Shown here one piece after another: positions 1 through 9,671 of a stretch of 64,000 nt of DNA. The position numbers were made by a program, and so were the translations under genes. The stretch is from JABCZS01 sp041660525 (GTDB lineage: Bacteria > Pseudomonadota > Gammaproteobacteria > JABCZS01): positions 1 to 64,000 of the forward strand of contig JBAZWD010000005.1 of assembly GCA_041660525.1 (NCBI GenBank), given 5' to 3'. Under the pieces are notes generated by a model. The model had not been told where the DNA came from. It did not search any database and worked only from the letters and a program-made list of their open reading frames with translations. The stretch's first letter is position 1, and the number at the start of each line of letters is the position of its first letter.

Positions 1-399
1 CAGAGCAGCTTTCTCAAACCAAAATAAAGCTATCGGATAGTTTACGGGAATGCCTACACCATTATAGTAAAGAGTACCCAACTGAAATTGCGCAGCAACA
101 TTCCCATTTCGTGCAGATTGTTCAAGCCAATAGAATGCTTTAGTGTAATCTTGAGGAACACCTACGTTACCCAAATATATCGAGCCGCAACAAAATTGTC
201 CACCCGCATGCCCTTGCTTTGCAGCTTTCTCAAACCACGATAATGCAGTGACATAATCTGCTGGAACACGGTGCGCATACGCTATACCTAATTTCACTTG
301 AGCTTCAGCATCACCTGACTTCGCTTGCGCTTCGGTAAGTAAATCAGCCGAATTTTGATTCATATTATTTTTTAATACATTTGAGAAAAAGCTAAACAT
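1..399 (-). CDS. Sel1-repeat protein, N-terminal part (runs off the window)
   Basis: This frame is open from an ATG at 399 to the window edge (133 codons, no stop), so only the N-terminus is present. After a short leader of about 20 residues come tandem Sel1-like repeats with the typical pattern of A..G...A...LG..Y..G..V..D...A..W...AA, for example AYAHRVPADYVTALSWFEKA and the next unit, about 36 residues apart. Sel1 repeats are TPR-like scaffolds for protein interaction and are common in Legionella and Coxiella host-interaction proteins. No signal peptide is visible. An AAGGA-type ribosome site precedes the ATG. Function beyond protein binding cannot be assigned. Confidence 0.8.
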   Translation of the reverse strand, partial: MFSFFSNVLKNNMNQNSADLLTEAQAKSGDAEAQVKLGIAYAHRVPADYVTALSWFEKAAKQGHAGGQFCCGSIYLGNVGVPQDYTKAFYWLEQSARNGNVAAQFQLGTLYYNGVGIPVNYPIALFWFEKAAL

Positions 400-589
400 G
401 ACTTGGTGTTCCTTATAATGCGATAAACTTTAGATAATTATTTTATAGTAATATAAACTTAGATTTTTATTTTATATTCTTATACTGTAAATGACCTGCT
501 CATGCAACTGACTTCATGGTGCGCGCATATAGGTTTTATCACAACTAATTTCTCAATCAGATAAAACCAAAATGTGCCGACAGACTTTA

Positions 590-750
590 TTAAGTTACGA
601 AATTAATTGCACTATGGTCATGTCTCATTGTACTTGATTCGGCATGCTGTTTCTTGCCCCCAAAGATATCATTATTGATCACTGGCGCAGTGGTGATGCT
701 GTTGTGTTCGCCACTTTGTGCCAAAGATAACACCGAAGAGGTGTTTTGGG
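590..750 (-). pseudogene. 3' remnant of an unrecognised gene
   Basis: On the minus strand an open frame of about 53 codons with no start reads to a TAA at 590-592. Its C-terminus is Ser/Thr-rich (SSVLSLAQSGEHNSITT) and ends AINFVT, resembling the low-complexity tails of the ankyrin proteins elsewhere in the window. It is cut at its 5' side by the inverted-repeat element at 751-930. I read it as a gene tail left after an insertion or deletion. It could also be chance open frame. Confidence 0.3.
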
Positions 751-930
751 TCTTCCTGCATAACGGGCGAAATCTGTCGTTGAAAAATTTAAATAGATTA
801 AAGTCAATGAATTAAAAACAGCATTAGATGATTTTTCTTGTCAAATACAAGACAATTGTATAAGCAAATGACTTAGATAATCAACGTGTTATACCCATGA
901 GCGAAAAATTACGCCCGTTATGCAGGAAGA
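751..930. repeat. MITE-like element with 23-bp terminal inverted repeats
   Basis: Bases 751-773 and 908-930 are inverted copies that match at 22 of 23 positions, beginning TCTTCCTGCATAACGGGCG. The 134 bases between them hold no gene. A short non-coding unit bounded by near-perfect inverted repeats is the form of a miniature inverted-repeat transposable element or a deleted insertion sequence. I see no clear target-site duplication in the flanks, so the family is unknown. It abuts a truncated gene tail at 590-750 and lies upstream of the large gene at 1207. Confidence 0.55.
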
Positions 931-1206
931 TCCATTATACCTAATAACTTAATTTATAAAAACTTTATTGGAAATTAATTAGTTTTGTAACTAGTAACGA
1001 CTTGTTCTTTTAAGTGATCAGGTGCATAACAATGCGCAGTTATGATAGGATCTTCTACAGCCTTAGTTCTTCTATATAAGTGTTATTTCGGAAAATCAAT
1101 GAACAATTGGTTATGTGATCCAAGTATGTTTATTAGTAAACTTATTTAAGATGTATTTTAAAAGTTAAGCATCACGTTATACGACGTTTTTGGGGAGAAA
1201 TATAAT

Positions 1207-4200
1207 ATGTTCCAGTTTAGCACCGAGCACATTTTACAAATAAAAGAAGCTGTATCACTTTCTAAAAAGTCAGCAAAAGGCAAAAATATCGCTTTGATTT
1301 TAGGGCACATGGGTGTTGGAAAGAGCACCCTGTCTTCATGGTTACGCGGCTATGAGCTTGAGTATGTTACTGATGAATTCGGTGGAGATCGTAAGTTTAT
1401 AGTACCTAAAGATTCTAGAGAAAAAAAACGCATTAGTGATAAAACAACGGTTGGGGAAACTTTGCAAGCCGAATGTTTGGATTTTTTTGGAAGGAATCAA
1501 TACAATTTTGTTTATTGTGATACCCCCGGTTTTGATAATGTGGCACCAATGCAATCAGTGATTGAGTCGCTTAGTCTTGAATGTGTAGTAAGATCAGCTG
1601 CTGCAGTAAAATCAATTGTTATTGTATTTCGGTATGAGGATTTGCGCTTTAGAGCTGGGAATTGTGCAAAAACATTAGAAACATTATCAAAAATTGTTGA
1701 TATCAATCATTTAGATCAGGTTGCATCGTCCCTTTTTTTTATTATTAGTCAAATTAATCCAGAGGCGATTAATCAAATTGAAACTCTCTTGCAAAAGTCA
1801 GTTAGTGAATTAAATGCGTCTAGGGATAAGCAAAAGTTAGATGATATTAAAGAAGTAGAGAAAAATAACAACCTAATAAGGATGTATACGATCTTATTAG
1901 AAAAGGCTCAACGAAATGAACTTATTTTCATGACAAAAGATGTAGTGGATTTTAATCCGATGAAAGAGAGAAAAAACAGTGAATACATTATCGATAATAA
2001 AGTAAAAATAAATAATAAAATAAATGAATCAAAAAGTATTGCAGCTAATGTTTTTGATTTTTCCAGACAAGACGCACATCGGATGTCATTCGAAACCACA
2101 TTGTCAGATAAGTTTATACAAGCCTCGTCAGATATACAGAATTATTTATTGACCAGAGCAAATGTCATGATATTAGAAAAAAAAATTGAGAATTTAACTG
2201 CAACTTCCGACATTGAAAAAGTGCTTGATGTGTATCAGAAGCAAGTTGGAAATAAAGATAATAAAGATATTATTGATTATTTGGCCAAAGAAAAAGAGAG
2301 GTGTGACAACAGCATAAAAAACCTTAAAAATTCTCAAGCTGATTTAAAAGAAGAAATTAATAAATTAAAAGAAAAAATAACCGATCTTGATAGAGATGAA
2401 CTAGTTAAAGTAGCAAATTATGAGTTTAACGAAAAGAGGGGCAGATTTTTTTCCGTAATGAGCTACTCTTCTTGTACAGTTGATCAAGTTACGGGCTATG
2501 CCGTCGAGAAAATCAATATTAACTACAACAAAGAAACTGGTACATTTAAATCTGAAGCCAACGATAAAGAAAAAGGATTATTGAAGGGAAAATATTATAG
2601 TAACTGGGGGGAAAATGGAGAGTTTTCTTGGGAAATGCTCGCGAAAAAGAAATTCATGCCTAATAATGCCAAAACTTTAGCTGCATCAAAAGAACAGCTA
2701 AAAGGTAAAGAAAATATTTATAATGAAAATAATGCAGCAATTGAGCGTATTGAATCGCATATTAAAACTTTAGGAAAAATTGAAAGCGGTGTTGGCAGTT
2801 CTAAAAATATTGAGGAAATTCGTGCTCTCTTAAGTCAAAAATTTACCCCCACTAATGTTGTGGAATTAAAGGAAGCCCAAAATTCAATCGATGAGTTAAA
2901 AAACAAGCAGACTAAACAGGAAGGCACTGTGGCAAAAAATTTGTCCATTTATAGCAATATGGAAAAATTAATAGATTTGCTAGAAATACAAAGTGAGCCT
3001 TCAATTTTTTTCAAAAATAATATTAAAGAATATAGGCAGGCGTTAAATTTACCTACAGCTGGTCAAAATGAAGCGCCTGAAAAACCTAACGTTGAGTTAA
3101 AAAGTCATAATCCTGTAGAAAGATCTGAGCAGCATCGTCAATTAGGAAATATTCCTTCAGCCTTATCGTGCATAGAAGAGCAAATTAAATTTTACAAGCA
3201 GGAAAACGATGCCGGCTTAGAAATGATAAAATGCATGGCATATCAGTTTTTTTACACTGCTTTAACAGAATCAGAGACAGAAGAAAAAGAGAAAAATTTA
3301 AAAGCAGCATTACAAGAGGTTAAAAAATACAAGGAACAATCAATTTCTCCTGATCAGTATATAAACACCTTAATTACAGAAATATTATTGCATCGAAAAG
3401 CAATTTCATCTGATTTAATTGGCTCTGTTGTTGAACCTTCAAATTATCTATCTACCAATAAAATACAAATGCTTTTTAAATTAACAACATATATGAGCAA
3501 TAATAATTATGATGCCTTTGAAAGGGAATTGGATATATATTTAAGCTTACATCATTCCATTGATGAACTTGACAAAAAAGGCAACACTTTATTGCATGCT
3601 TCTTTACTTCACGAAAAAGAGAGATTCTTCCTTCTTTTAATCGCAAAGGGAAGTTCTTTAGAGGCATTAAATGCAGGCAATAAAACGGTACTGTCATTGG
3701 TATTTGGCTTAACAAATTCCAAAATGATGACATTTCTTGATGTGCTAAAAAATCAAGATCAACTATCTTCAAAAATTTTATTACATATCTTGGTGGGTTG
3801 TGTTAGCAAATATATACAAAACTCGACTGCACAAAATTACCTAAGTGGCATTATCTCTTATTTATCTAGGAAAATTACAAAAAAACTACACTTACTGAAC
3901 AATGACATTTTTCTAGAAGAAATAGACACTTACCCTACTCTTTTAGACTTAATATTATCTTGTGATGAAAAGTTGAGTATAAAGCTCATTCAGCTCTGTA
4001 GTGATGAAAGCAAACCCATTAATTGGAAAATATTTTCTAAGATTATTCTTAAAGTCAGTACAGATATCGGCATTGAGCTATTAAGTAAATTTACGTTAAC
4101 GTCTAAACAAAATTTATTATTTGAAGAGATTAGCAAAAAAAATGTTAAATTTGTTCAGGCCTTACTTGATAAAGACGCAAAGGTAAACCAAGAGGAAGAT

Positions 4201-6174
4201 TGGGATGTTGTCGACTTCAAGCAACTAATCTCTGCAGGAGCGGGAACTAATAACGGTATGGCGACTCAAAAACTAAAAATCCTACCCATACAGCTTGCTA
4301 TTATTAAAGATAGCTTAAATATTTTTATAATCCTAGATAATATAAATCCTTTACCTTTTCACAGGTACATTGCAGGTAATAATCAGCTACATTTAGCAGT
4401 AGCCTATAATAGTTTAAATATTTTACAATATTTTATCAAAAAATTACCCGTTAATAATTTTCAACCTGTGTTATCTAAGAAAAATCATGATGGTTATACA
4501 CCTTTTATGCTGGCTGTTGCACTAAAACATCATGACATCATGAATCTATTCATTCAAAGGGAAGAGAAATGTATTAACACTTTAGGGGAAAATAATCAAA
4601 CACCTTTACATATAGCTGTAAAAAATAATGATGACGTTGCAGTTAATTTACTATGTACGCAAGAGAAATTAGAATTTTGGCTTAAAGACGCATCAGATAA
4701 AACAGCCTATCAACTGGGTCAAGAACTTAGCGCGCAAAAAAATATTTTAGAACCTATTAGAGGTGCTGTTATCTGCTATACGAAGCAGTATATTTCAGAA
4801 CATGTTAATACTTACCTCGCTAAATACCCACACAATGCTGTTGTTACTTTATTCTTATCTCGACTAGATAACGTGATTAATCTGCAAACTTACGATGCTT
4901 ACCGTGAGCAACTAATGGAAATGCCTATTGATGAATTAAACTATATTTTAGAAATGGTAGCAAAAAATATTTCTCGAAAAATTTTAGAGAATTATCGAGA
5001 CAAAGAACAGGTGGCCTCACTTAATCTGCACGGCACTAAGCAGCCATTACATGTGATTGATTCTTTGATAAGTTCACAATTCGATACTATTTTAAATAGA
5101 AATCTACCTAGGACAACTTTATACACCCCTGCTTTTGGCCAATATGCTAAAAATGATAACAATAATAACGATAAAGAACCTGTTAACTCTGAGTTAATGA
5201 AATATCGCGCTTTTAAGCGCGCTTTAAAAGATGAAATAAGAAATTATTTTTATGTGTCGCGTGCTTTGTATGAGGGGAAGGTTTTACATAATGATGAAAC
5301 ATTTGACAAATTCAAAGAAACGTTTCAATCTGGATCCTCAGTGATGTCCAAGGTAACTAACACTGCAAATATTGGGGGAGTATCGTTAGGTTTTTTAAAT
5401 ACCGCAATTAATCTATCGATTACTATTATCGATAAACTGCGTCAGAATAAATTTAAATCTGATGCCGGCCGTTTTGTGGAAGCATTTGGATTTTGCGCAC
5501 CCACTGCCATTGAAAAACACGAACAAAATATCCCGATTGATCATGATAAACTCAAAGCAGTTGTAAAAGCACTTTATGAAAGATACAAAGATCAAATTCA
5601 ACAATGTACACTATCATTAGAAGGTGGTAAAAATATTCGATTGGCAACAACAGATGGGATTTATGTCTTAGTGCAAGTGATCGCTCGAAGAATCTTTAAA
5701 CATATTATTAATGCAGGCAGCATAAATAGTGCGGATAATCGTCCTGTAAAGACTATCATTACTGATTTCTTCCAAAATCTTGGATCAGAAAGTGATGTGT
5801 ATATTGAAACAAAGTCATATAGTTTACCGGTACGTTGTATCTTGGCTCAAATCAAAGAAACGGATGGAAAAGATGATGCAGTGCGTACTGACCGATCAAT
5901 CGCATATGAAGATATTGAAAAATGGAAAGCGGGTGGTATTTTAGCAAAAACCGGCCTTAAAATTGAAAACGATCCTCAGCGATTATATATTAGAACTGGA
6001 AATGATGCTCAGGTTAGCCGACAGGGTATTTATGGATATTGTTATGTCTCAAGTGCTATGGTTAAAGAGATTAATGAGATCCAACTGCGAAATTATAAAA
6101 TCGCAGAGGTTACAGAAGTCGATCCCTATAATTTAGGGACTAGCAATTATACCAGCAAGTGCTCACTCATGTGA
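1207..6174 (+). CDS. Giant GTPase-coiled coil-ankyrin protein with C-terminal CaaX box
   Basis: A 1,655-aa protein. The N-terminus has a P-loop (GHMGVGKST, residues 33-41) and a G3 motif (DTPGFDN, about 105-111), the arrangement of TRAFAC-type GTPases such as AIG1 or septin-like proteins. Coiled coils follow (about 310-400 and 520-600). Ankyrin-type repeats are recognisable at about 790-830 and 1055-1170 (TPLHIAVKNN). The C-terminal 250 residues are unassigned. The last four residues are CSLM, a CaaX box whose final Met favours farnesylation in eukaryotic cells. No signal peptide or bacterial membrane segment is evident. A GGGGAG ribosome site lies 9 bases before the ATG. Inference: a secreted effector that docks on host membranes by host prenylation. 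Translocation and prenylation are untested. Confidence 0.75.
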   Translation: MFQFSTEHILQIKEAVSLSKKSAKGKNIALILGHMGVGKSTLSSWLRGYELEYVTDEFGGDRKFIVPKDSREKKRISDKTTVGETLQAECLDFFGRNQYNFVYCDTPGFDNVAPMQSVIESLSLECVVRSAAAVKSIVIVFRYEDLRFRAGNCAKTLETLSKIVDINHLDQVASSLFFIISQINPEAINQIETLLQKSVSELNASRDKQKLDDIKEVEKNNNLIRMYTILLEKAQRNELIFMTKDVVDFNPMKERKNSEYIIDNKVKINNKINESKSIAANVFDFSRQDAHRMSFETTLSDKFIQASSDIQNYLLTRANVMILEKKIENLTATSDIEKVLDVYQKQVGNKDNKDIIDYLAKEKERCDNSIKNLKNSQADLKEEINKLKEKITDLDRDELVKVANYEFNEKRGRFFSVMSYSSCTVDQVTGYAVEKININYNKETGTFKSEANDKEKGLLKGKYYSNWGENGEFSWEMLAKKKFMPNNAKTLAASKEQLKGKENIYNENNAAIERIESHIKTLGKIESGVGSSKNIEEIRALLSQKFTPTNVVELKEAQNSIDELKNKQTKQEGTVAKNLSIYSNMEKLIDLLEIQSEPSIFFKNNIKEYRQALNLPTAGQNEAPEKPNVELKSHNPVERSEQHRQLGNIPSALSCIEEQIKFYKQENDAGLEMIKCMAYQFFYTALTESETEEKEKNLKAALQEVKKYKEQSISPDQYINTLITEILLHRKAISSDLIGSVVEPSNYLSTNKIQMLFKLTTYMSNNNYDAFERELDIYLSLHHSIDELDKKGNTLLHASLLHEKERFFLLLIAKGSSLEALNAGNKTVLSLVFGLTNSKMMTFLDVLKNQDQLSSKILLHILVGCVSKYIQNSTAQNYLSGIISYLSRKITKKLHLLNNDIFLEEIDTYPTLLDLILSCDEKLSIKLIQLCSDESKPINWKIFSKIILKVSTDIGIELLSKFTLTSKQNLLFEEISKKNVKFVQALLDKDAKVNQEEDWDVVDFKQLISAGAGTNNGMATQKLKILPIQLAIIKDSLNIFIILDNINPLPFHRYIAGNNQLHLAVAYNSLNILQYFIKKLPVNNFQPVLSKKNHDGYTPFMLAVALKHHDIMNLFIQREEKCINTLGENNQTPLHIAVKNNDDVAVNLLCTQEKLEFWLKDASDKTAYQLGQELSAQKNILEPIRGAVICYTKQYISEHVNTYLAKYPHNAVVTLFLSRLDNVINLQTYDAYREQLMEMPIDELNYILEMVAKNISRKILENYRDKEQVASLNLHGTKQPLHVIDSLISSQFDTILNRNLPRTTLYTPAFGQYAKNDNNNNDKEPVNSELMKYRAFKRALKDEIRNYFYVSRALYEGKVLHNDETFDKFKETFQSGSSVMSKVTNTANIGGVSLGFLNTAINLSITIIDKLRQNKFKSDAGRFVEAFGFCAPTAIEKHEQNIPIDHDKLKAVVKALYERYKDQIQQCTLSLEGGKNIRLATTDGIYVLVQVIARRIFKHIINAGSINSADNRPVKTIITDFFQNLGSESDVYIETKSYSLPVRCILAQIKETDGKDDAVRTDRSIAYEDIEKWKAGGILAKTGLKIENDPQRLYIRTGNDAQVSRQGIYGYCYVSSAMVKEINEIQLRNYKIAEVTEVDPYNLGTSNYTSKCSLM

Positions 6175-6347
6175 CAGTTAATGTGTGCATGACAGCGTCA
6201 TGACTGACAAGATATGGTGCTAATTAAAATATTCTTGACTTAATTTTGCTAAGGCTTCTGGTGTTCTACGGTGTTTGTCAACAAAGTTGTCGCTTAAAAA
6301 ATTAAGCGGCTATTTCAGTAATTTTAATTCCCTCCTTAGCGTGGCCC

Positions 6348-6512
6348 ATGTCGCCAATCCATTTTTCAAAATCGCGACAATATGTTAACACCCTTATTAA
6401 AAAAGCTTGGCAAAAATTTATTGAACAATCCCCAATACCTGAAGGCTGGAAGAGAATTGTTGTTGAATTCCCCGAAGCCATGGCTAATGAAATAATGCAA
6501 ACCTCTTATTAA
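6348..6512 (+). pseudogene. Short ORF, probable gene remnant
   Basis: The 500 bases between 6174 and 6675 hold only fragments. This 54-aa frame begins with an ATG lacking a ribosome site and contains a plausible globular stretch (KKAWQKFIEQSPIPEGWK), ending TSY. A second fragment on the other strand ends at 6220 (HRRTPEALAKLSQEYFN before a TAG). A perfect CATGAC/GTCATG hairpin lies at 6188-6202 just after the giant GTPase gene but has no T tract. I recognise no family and read these as decayed genes. Confidence 0.25.
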
Positions 6513-6674
6513 TTAAAAGAAAACTTGATTTTAAATCAAGAATTAGAAAAAAATAATTTATTAAAAATCGTTCACCTTGAAAAATTATTAATTTTTTATT
6601 ACCAATGCATACAAAGACATTTGTTTTATAGAGCGGCACATAGACCGCTCATCATTATTTTTAGAGTCTATTAA

Positions 6675-7190
6675 TTAATGATTTAGAAACACATGTACTT
6701 TAAATCCAACATCTACAGAAAAATAATCATTGATAAAAAGATCACGGGCAAAAGTCTCATAATCAATATAACTTTGCAAGTTATCCGGTATTTGATCTAA
6801 ACAACAATCCTCAAAAATATGTTCAGCAAAAGCCAATTCACTATCATATTCACCATAATAATATTCTTCTAATGTATTTTTTGCTTCATCAACATTGCCA
6901 CAATAGTGCGATATAAGCGCCTCCCCTACTTCTCCATTTTCATATAGAAAATAAGCTATTATTTTTGCACTTTCAACATCTAAATTATCGCAAAATCCAA
7001 ATTCATGATCATGTATTTCCCACTCTTCGGCATCAGGTGCCGGACTTTTAGCAATCATCTCGTGAATTTCTGCATAAATAGATTCAAGAGGTTGCTTAAG
7101 ATCGATCCATGCGCCATACAAAAAACCATTATTGTAAGCAGCCAAGCACGCTACATAAATTTCATATGTTGGGTTTTCACAGTTACTCAT
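6675..7190 (-). CDS. ardA: ArdA-family antirestriction protein
   Basis: A 171-aa strongly acidic protein matching ArdA in length and pattern: an N-terminal IYVACLAAYNNGFLYGAWID strand, an EEWEIHDHEFG segment and an FKVHVF end. ArdA is a DNA mimic that binds type I restriction-modification enzymes and blocks restriction of incoming DNA; it is normally carried by conjugative plasmids and integrative elements. Here it sits alone between gene remnants with no conjugation genes visible, suggesting a relic of a mobile element. An AGGAGA ribosome site lies about 8 bases before the ATG. The specific inhibition target cannot be read from sequence. Confidence 0.8.
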   Translation of the reverse strand: MSNCENPTYEIYVACLAAYNNGFLYGAWIDLKQPLESIYAEIHEMIAKSPAPDAEEWEIHDHEFGFCDNLDVESAKIIAYFLYENGEVGEALISHYCGNVDEAKNTLEEYYYGEYDSELAFAEHIFEDCCLDQIPDNLQSYIDYETFARDLFINDYFSVDVGFKVHVFLNH

Positions 7191-7308
7191 TTTCTATCTC
7201 CTAGTTAATATCCAAGGTTTATGTCGCACATAACCTTGACAGTCTGAGGGGAGAATCCACTTAAAAGGATTTAAAAATTGACTGGATTGGTTGTTTTGGA
7301 TTTTATAA

Positions 7309-7503
7309 TTACGCTTTTGCTAAAAAATTGATAAGTACATCATTAGCCTCATTATCCCTAGGTTGTGCATTTAGCCTAATGCATAAATTTCCGTTGAAAA
7401 TTCCAGCAAAATTAGATTTTTGTGCCCCAGGTATAACATGTAGATTTAAAATCAAAGTCTTGTTTTCAATCCAAATATAATGTGACATAATTTTATTTTT
7501 CAT
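7309..7503 (-). pseudogene. Truncated YggU/DUF167-family protein
   Basis: The 64 residues match the N-terminal two thirds of the DUF167/YggU family (usually about 95-100 aa): a W..N.TLIL.L.V.PGA.KS..AG opening, then IRLNAQPRDNEAN and the family L..FLAK segment. A stop follows LAKA directly, and the usual C-terminal strand is absent from the following DNA. I read it as a 3'-truncated copy. Start may be either ATG at 7503 or the in-frame ATG five codons later. Family function is poorly known. Confidence 0.6.
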
Positions 7504-7570
7504 CAGTAAATTTTTATTATGCGCAATTGTATAGGGTTTGTATTTACTTCTCGCACATCAATTGCTCAAC

Positions 7571-7609
7571 TCGAATAGCCATACCCAATAATGGATGATA
7601 GCTATTCGA
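7571..7609. terminator. Inverted repeat after the 260-aa gene
   Basis: A perfect 9-bp inverted repeat (TCGAATAGC/GCTATTCGA) with a 21-base loop lies just past the stop of the leftward gene at 7615. No T run follows on the minus strand, so an intrinsic terminator is only a possibility. Confidence 0.3.
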
Positions 7610-7614
7610 CCTCT

Positions 7615-8397
7615 TTAAAAAGGTTTTGGTTCTAATGTATTTCTAGGGCTAGTACTAGCACCTTCATCAAAAATACCGGTCATGCAACCAAAAATAAGAT
7701 CATGTTGGGATAAAAATGGCTTTAGAGTAGATAACCGTTCTTTAACCTTCGGTTTATTTATTGATCCAAACCATATACCCCAGTCCGCAGAGGGCTGCTG
7801 TATATTGGCTTGTTCTGCCATAATAGAAAACATAGATTTATTGCCCTGCTGATCTTCAACGATATAGGTAGCACCGCTCATTCCACGGGGTAATGCATCA
7901 ATAGCCAGCGGCTTATCAAGCAAATGTTGAGGATATTGTGCCCTTAACCCATCAAAAATAACAAGCTGTTCCGCCGAACGTTGGCTACGCCCCGCTTCCG
8001 GGTATGTTGTCACCAAGGTTCCACCTGCCCCTAGGAATTTTCTGACGATCTTTGGCCTTTTGAGTACCGTTGCAAGACGCACAGGATCTTGACTAATCGC
8101 ATCAGTCACTAAACCTGGTGTGATTTGACCGTCTGTACATAATGGAGTGGCTGGCTGGGGAGTATGAATAATACCCACAGCTGTTTTAATTTTACCTTCC
8201 TCAAGTAATTCAGCAAATGTTTGCTCAATATAGGCCTGTAAATTTACAAAAATAGAACGACATGCTGAATCGTCACCAGAAAAAGTAGATTCATTTTGAT
8301 CAACTATTTGTCGCCACATTTGTTCTGCAGAGAGCTGTTGTGCTTTTATCAATGCGCTGACTCTGGTTTCAACTTCCAGATTAATAATCATGAACAC
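7615..8397 (-). CDS. Unrecognised 260-aa cytosolic protein
   Basis: A soluble protein I do not recognise. It has a helical N-terminus (residues 1-75), a central part with an IVRKFLGAGGTLVTTYPEA stretch (about 117-135) and a C-terminal half containing GMSGATYIVEDQQGNKSMFS and WGIWFGS. No signal peptide, membrane segment or repeat is seen. It is transcribed alone, leftward, between the truncated YggU gene and the small genes at 8642 and 8960. The alternation of beta-like hydrophobic segments and glycine turns suggests an enzyme fold, but no catalytic motif can be assigned. A search against Legionellales proteomes would show whether it is lineage-specific. Confidence 0.6.
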   Translation of the reverse strand: MFMIINLEVETRVSALIKAQQLSAEQMWRQIVDQNESTFSGDDSACRSIFVNLQAYIEQTFAELLEEGKIKTAVGIIHTPQPATPLCTDGQITPGLVTDAISQDPVRLATVLKRPKIVRKFLGAGGTLVTTYPEAGRSQRSAEQLVIFDGLRAQYPQHLLDKPLAIDALPRGMSGATYIVEDQQGNKSMFSIMAEQANIQQPSADWGIWFGSINKPKVKERLSTLKPFLSQHDLIFGCMTGIFDEGASTSPRNTLEPKPF

Positions 8398-8641
8398 CTC
8401 TTTTTCACAAAAAAACCACAGATAAACTGCATAGAATTAAGCCCTACTTTAAAATAATACCATGGGCATGTATCCAAACGAATCGTATTTTAACACGATA
8501 TCATGATGAATATTTAATAAAATACTTATTTTTGAGATTGATTATATTCAATTTATTTGGCGATGTAATATATCTTGCTCTTTGCTTTTTATACAAACGA
8601 AATTAAGCATTTAAAAAATACCACATAACCCGTTAATTTCA

Positions 8642-8926
8642 TTATCCAATCAGCCGCCGGTGATCTACTACTATTGTATCAACAAATTCATTAATTTCAT
8701 AAAGTGCCGCAATATTAGATGAAACAACAACGCCTGGAGTCCCAAAGGTAAAAGCACTTAAACAAAAATTAGTCGTATGCACATAGGGAACATACTCCTT
8801 TTTAAATAATCTAATATTATTTTTTATAAAATTTTCTACTTCTGATATTAAATTAATGTTGCCATTGAGCCGATTCCATCTGTCTGTATGTTGAATCATT
8901 AATTGTTCTATTCCTGCTGGGTTCAC
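8642..8926 (-). CDS. Small unrecognised protein, GTG start
   Basis: A 94-aa frame starting at GTG, chosen because an AGAGAAG ribosome site lies about 6 bases upstream; the next in-frame ATG comes ten codons later. The middle holds a Phe/Thr/Gly-rich segment (NFCLSAFTFGTPGVVVSS), and the protein ends DHRRLIG. No family is recognised. It lies 33 bases downstream of the small membrane gene at 8960 on the same strand and may share its transcript. It might be a C-terminal fragment of a longer gene. The 244 bases after 8397 up to this gene hold nothing I can identify. Confidence 0.45.
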   Translation of the reverse strand: MNPAGIEQLMIQHTDRWNRLNGNINLISEVENFIKNNIRLFKKEYVPYVHTTNFCLSAFTFGTPGVVVSSNIAALYEINEFVDTIVVDHRRLIG

Positions 8927-8959
8927 TTTAAACTTCTCTTGATTGATATAGTATTTTGA

Positions 8960-9202
8960 TTAGGCCCAACAAGCCAACATGAGTGCAGTGAGTGTTAGCA
9001 AGGTACACCCTATACCTACTGAACTATTTGCTTCCAAGAGTCTATTGATAGCAAAATTGAGCAGCAATACGGATTCTGCGGTGAGTAACAGTAATCCTTG
9101 TATATCAGCTTTATTTTGATGGTGCATTTCTAAAATATCATTTACTCGGGCTTCAAGAGATTTTAAGAGAGCTTGGTCGATAATAACAGGAGGTTGAGGC
9201 AT
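8960..9202 (-). CDS. Small C-terminally anchored membrane protein
   Basis: An 80-aa protein. Residues 1-50 are helical and polar (SLEARVNDILEMHHQNKADI). Residues 58-80 form a hydrophobic stretch (SSVGIGCTLLTLTALMLACW) ending only one residue later, so it looks like a tail anchor with the N-terminus in the cytoplasm. An AAGGATG ribosome site precedes the ATG. It is the first gene of a possible leftward pair with 8642. The layout of coiled segment plus membrane helix recalls the larger membrane/coiled-coil proteins at 14120 and 39621, without clear sequence similarity. Confidence 0.5.
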   Translation of the reverse strand: MPQPPVIIDQALLKSLEARVNDILEMHHQNKADIQGLLLLTAESVLLLNFAINRLLEANSSVGIGCTLLTLTALMLACWA

Positions 9203-9671
9203 AAATCATCCTTATCAAAACTAAGTATGTAGGCTACCCTCTTTTCTAAGGAGAGACAACACCCCGTGTCAGGATCACTGCCATTTTGCCACTAATCTTT
9301 ATTGGTGCCTCTAATCAATTTTAAAGAGTCTTCATGGGGAACAACGAGATATTTTTAAGGAAAATGAGACGGCTCAGTTCCTCTAAAATGCAGGGCCTTT
9401 TTGCTCAATAAGGGTATAATAATGCGGATTATTTTATTTTTTCCTATTACAGCCAAAAAAACATCTTTGACTCATAAATGAGTTGTTATACACCTATCGC
9501 TATGTTGAGTGGGATTTCGATGCAAATCCTGGCACGGGATGAATTATAAATGAACAACGTAGTTGGCTAACATCTAGACCTGAGAATTCTACTAACTGTT
9601 TCATCGAACTTTGTGTGCATAGAGAGTATAATCTTTTATAAATTCTTTTAGACTACAAAAACAGGTGATTT
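9203..9671. other. Intergenic region with a decayed coding fragment
   Basis: No intact gene is visible. A plus-strand fragment at about 9484-9640 reads YRYVEWDFDANPGTG, then a TGA, then INEQRSWLTSRPENSTN in the same frame, suggesting a decayed gene. TATAAT boxes occur near 9416 and 9627; the latter could serve the gene at 9672, but no convincing -35 box accompanies it. Confidence 0.3.

Noticed and set aside
6188..6202. CATGAC/GTCATG hairpin after the giant GTPase gene as a terminator
   Set aside because: Short 6-bp stem with no T tract; noted only as a possible RNA end structure.
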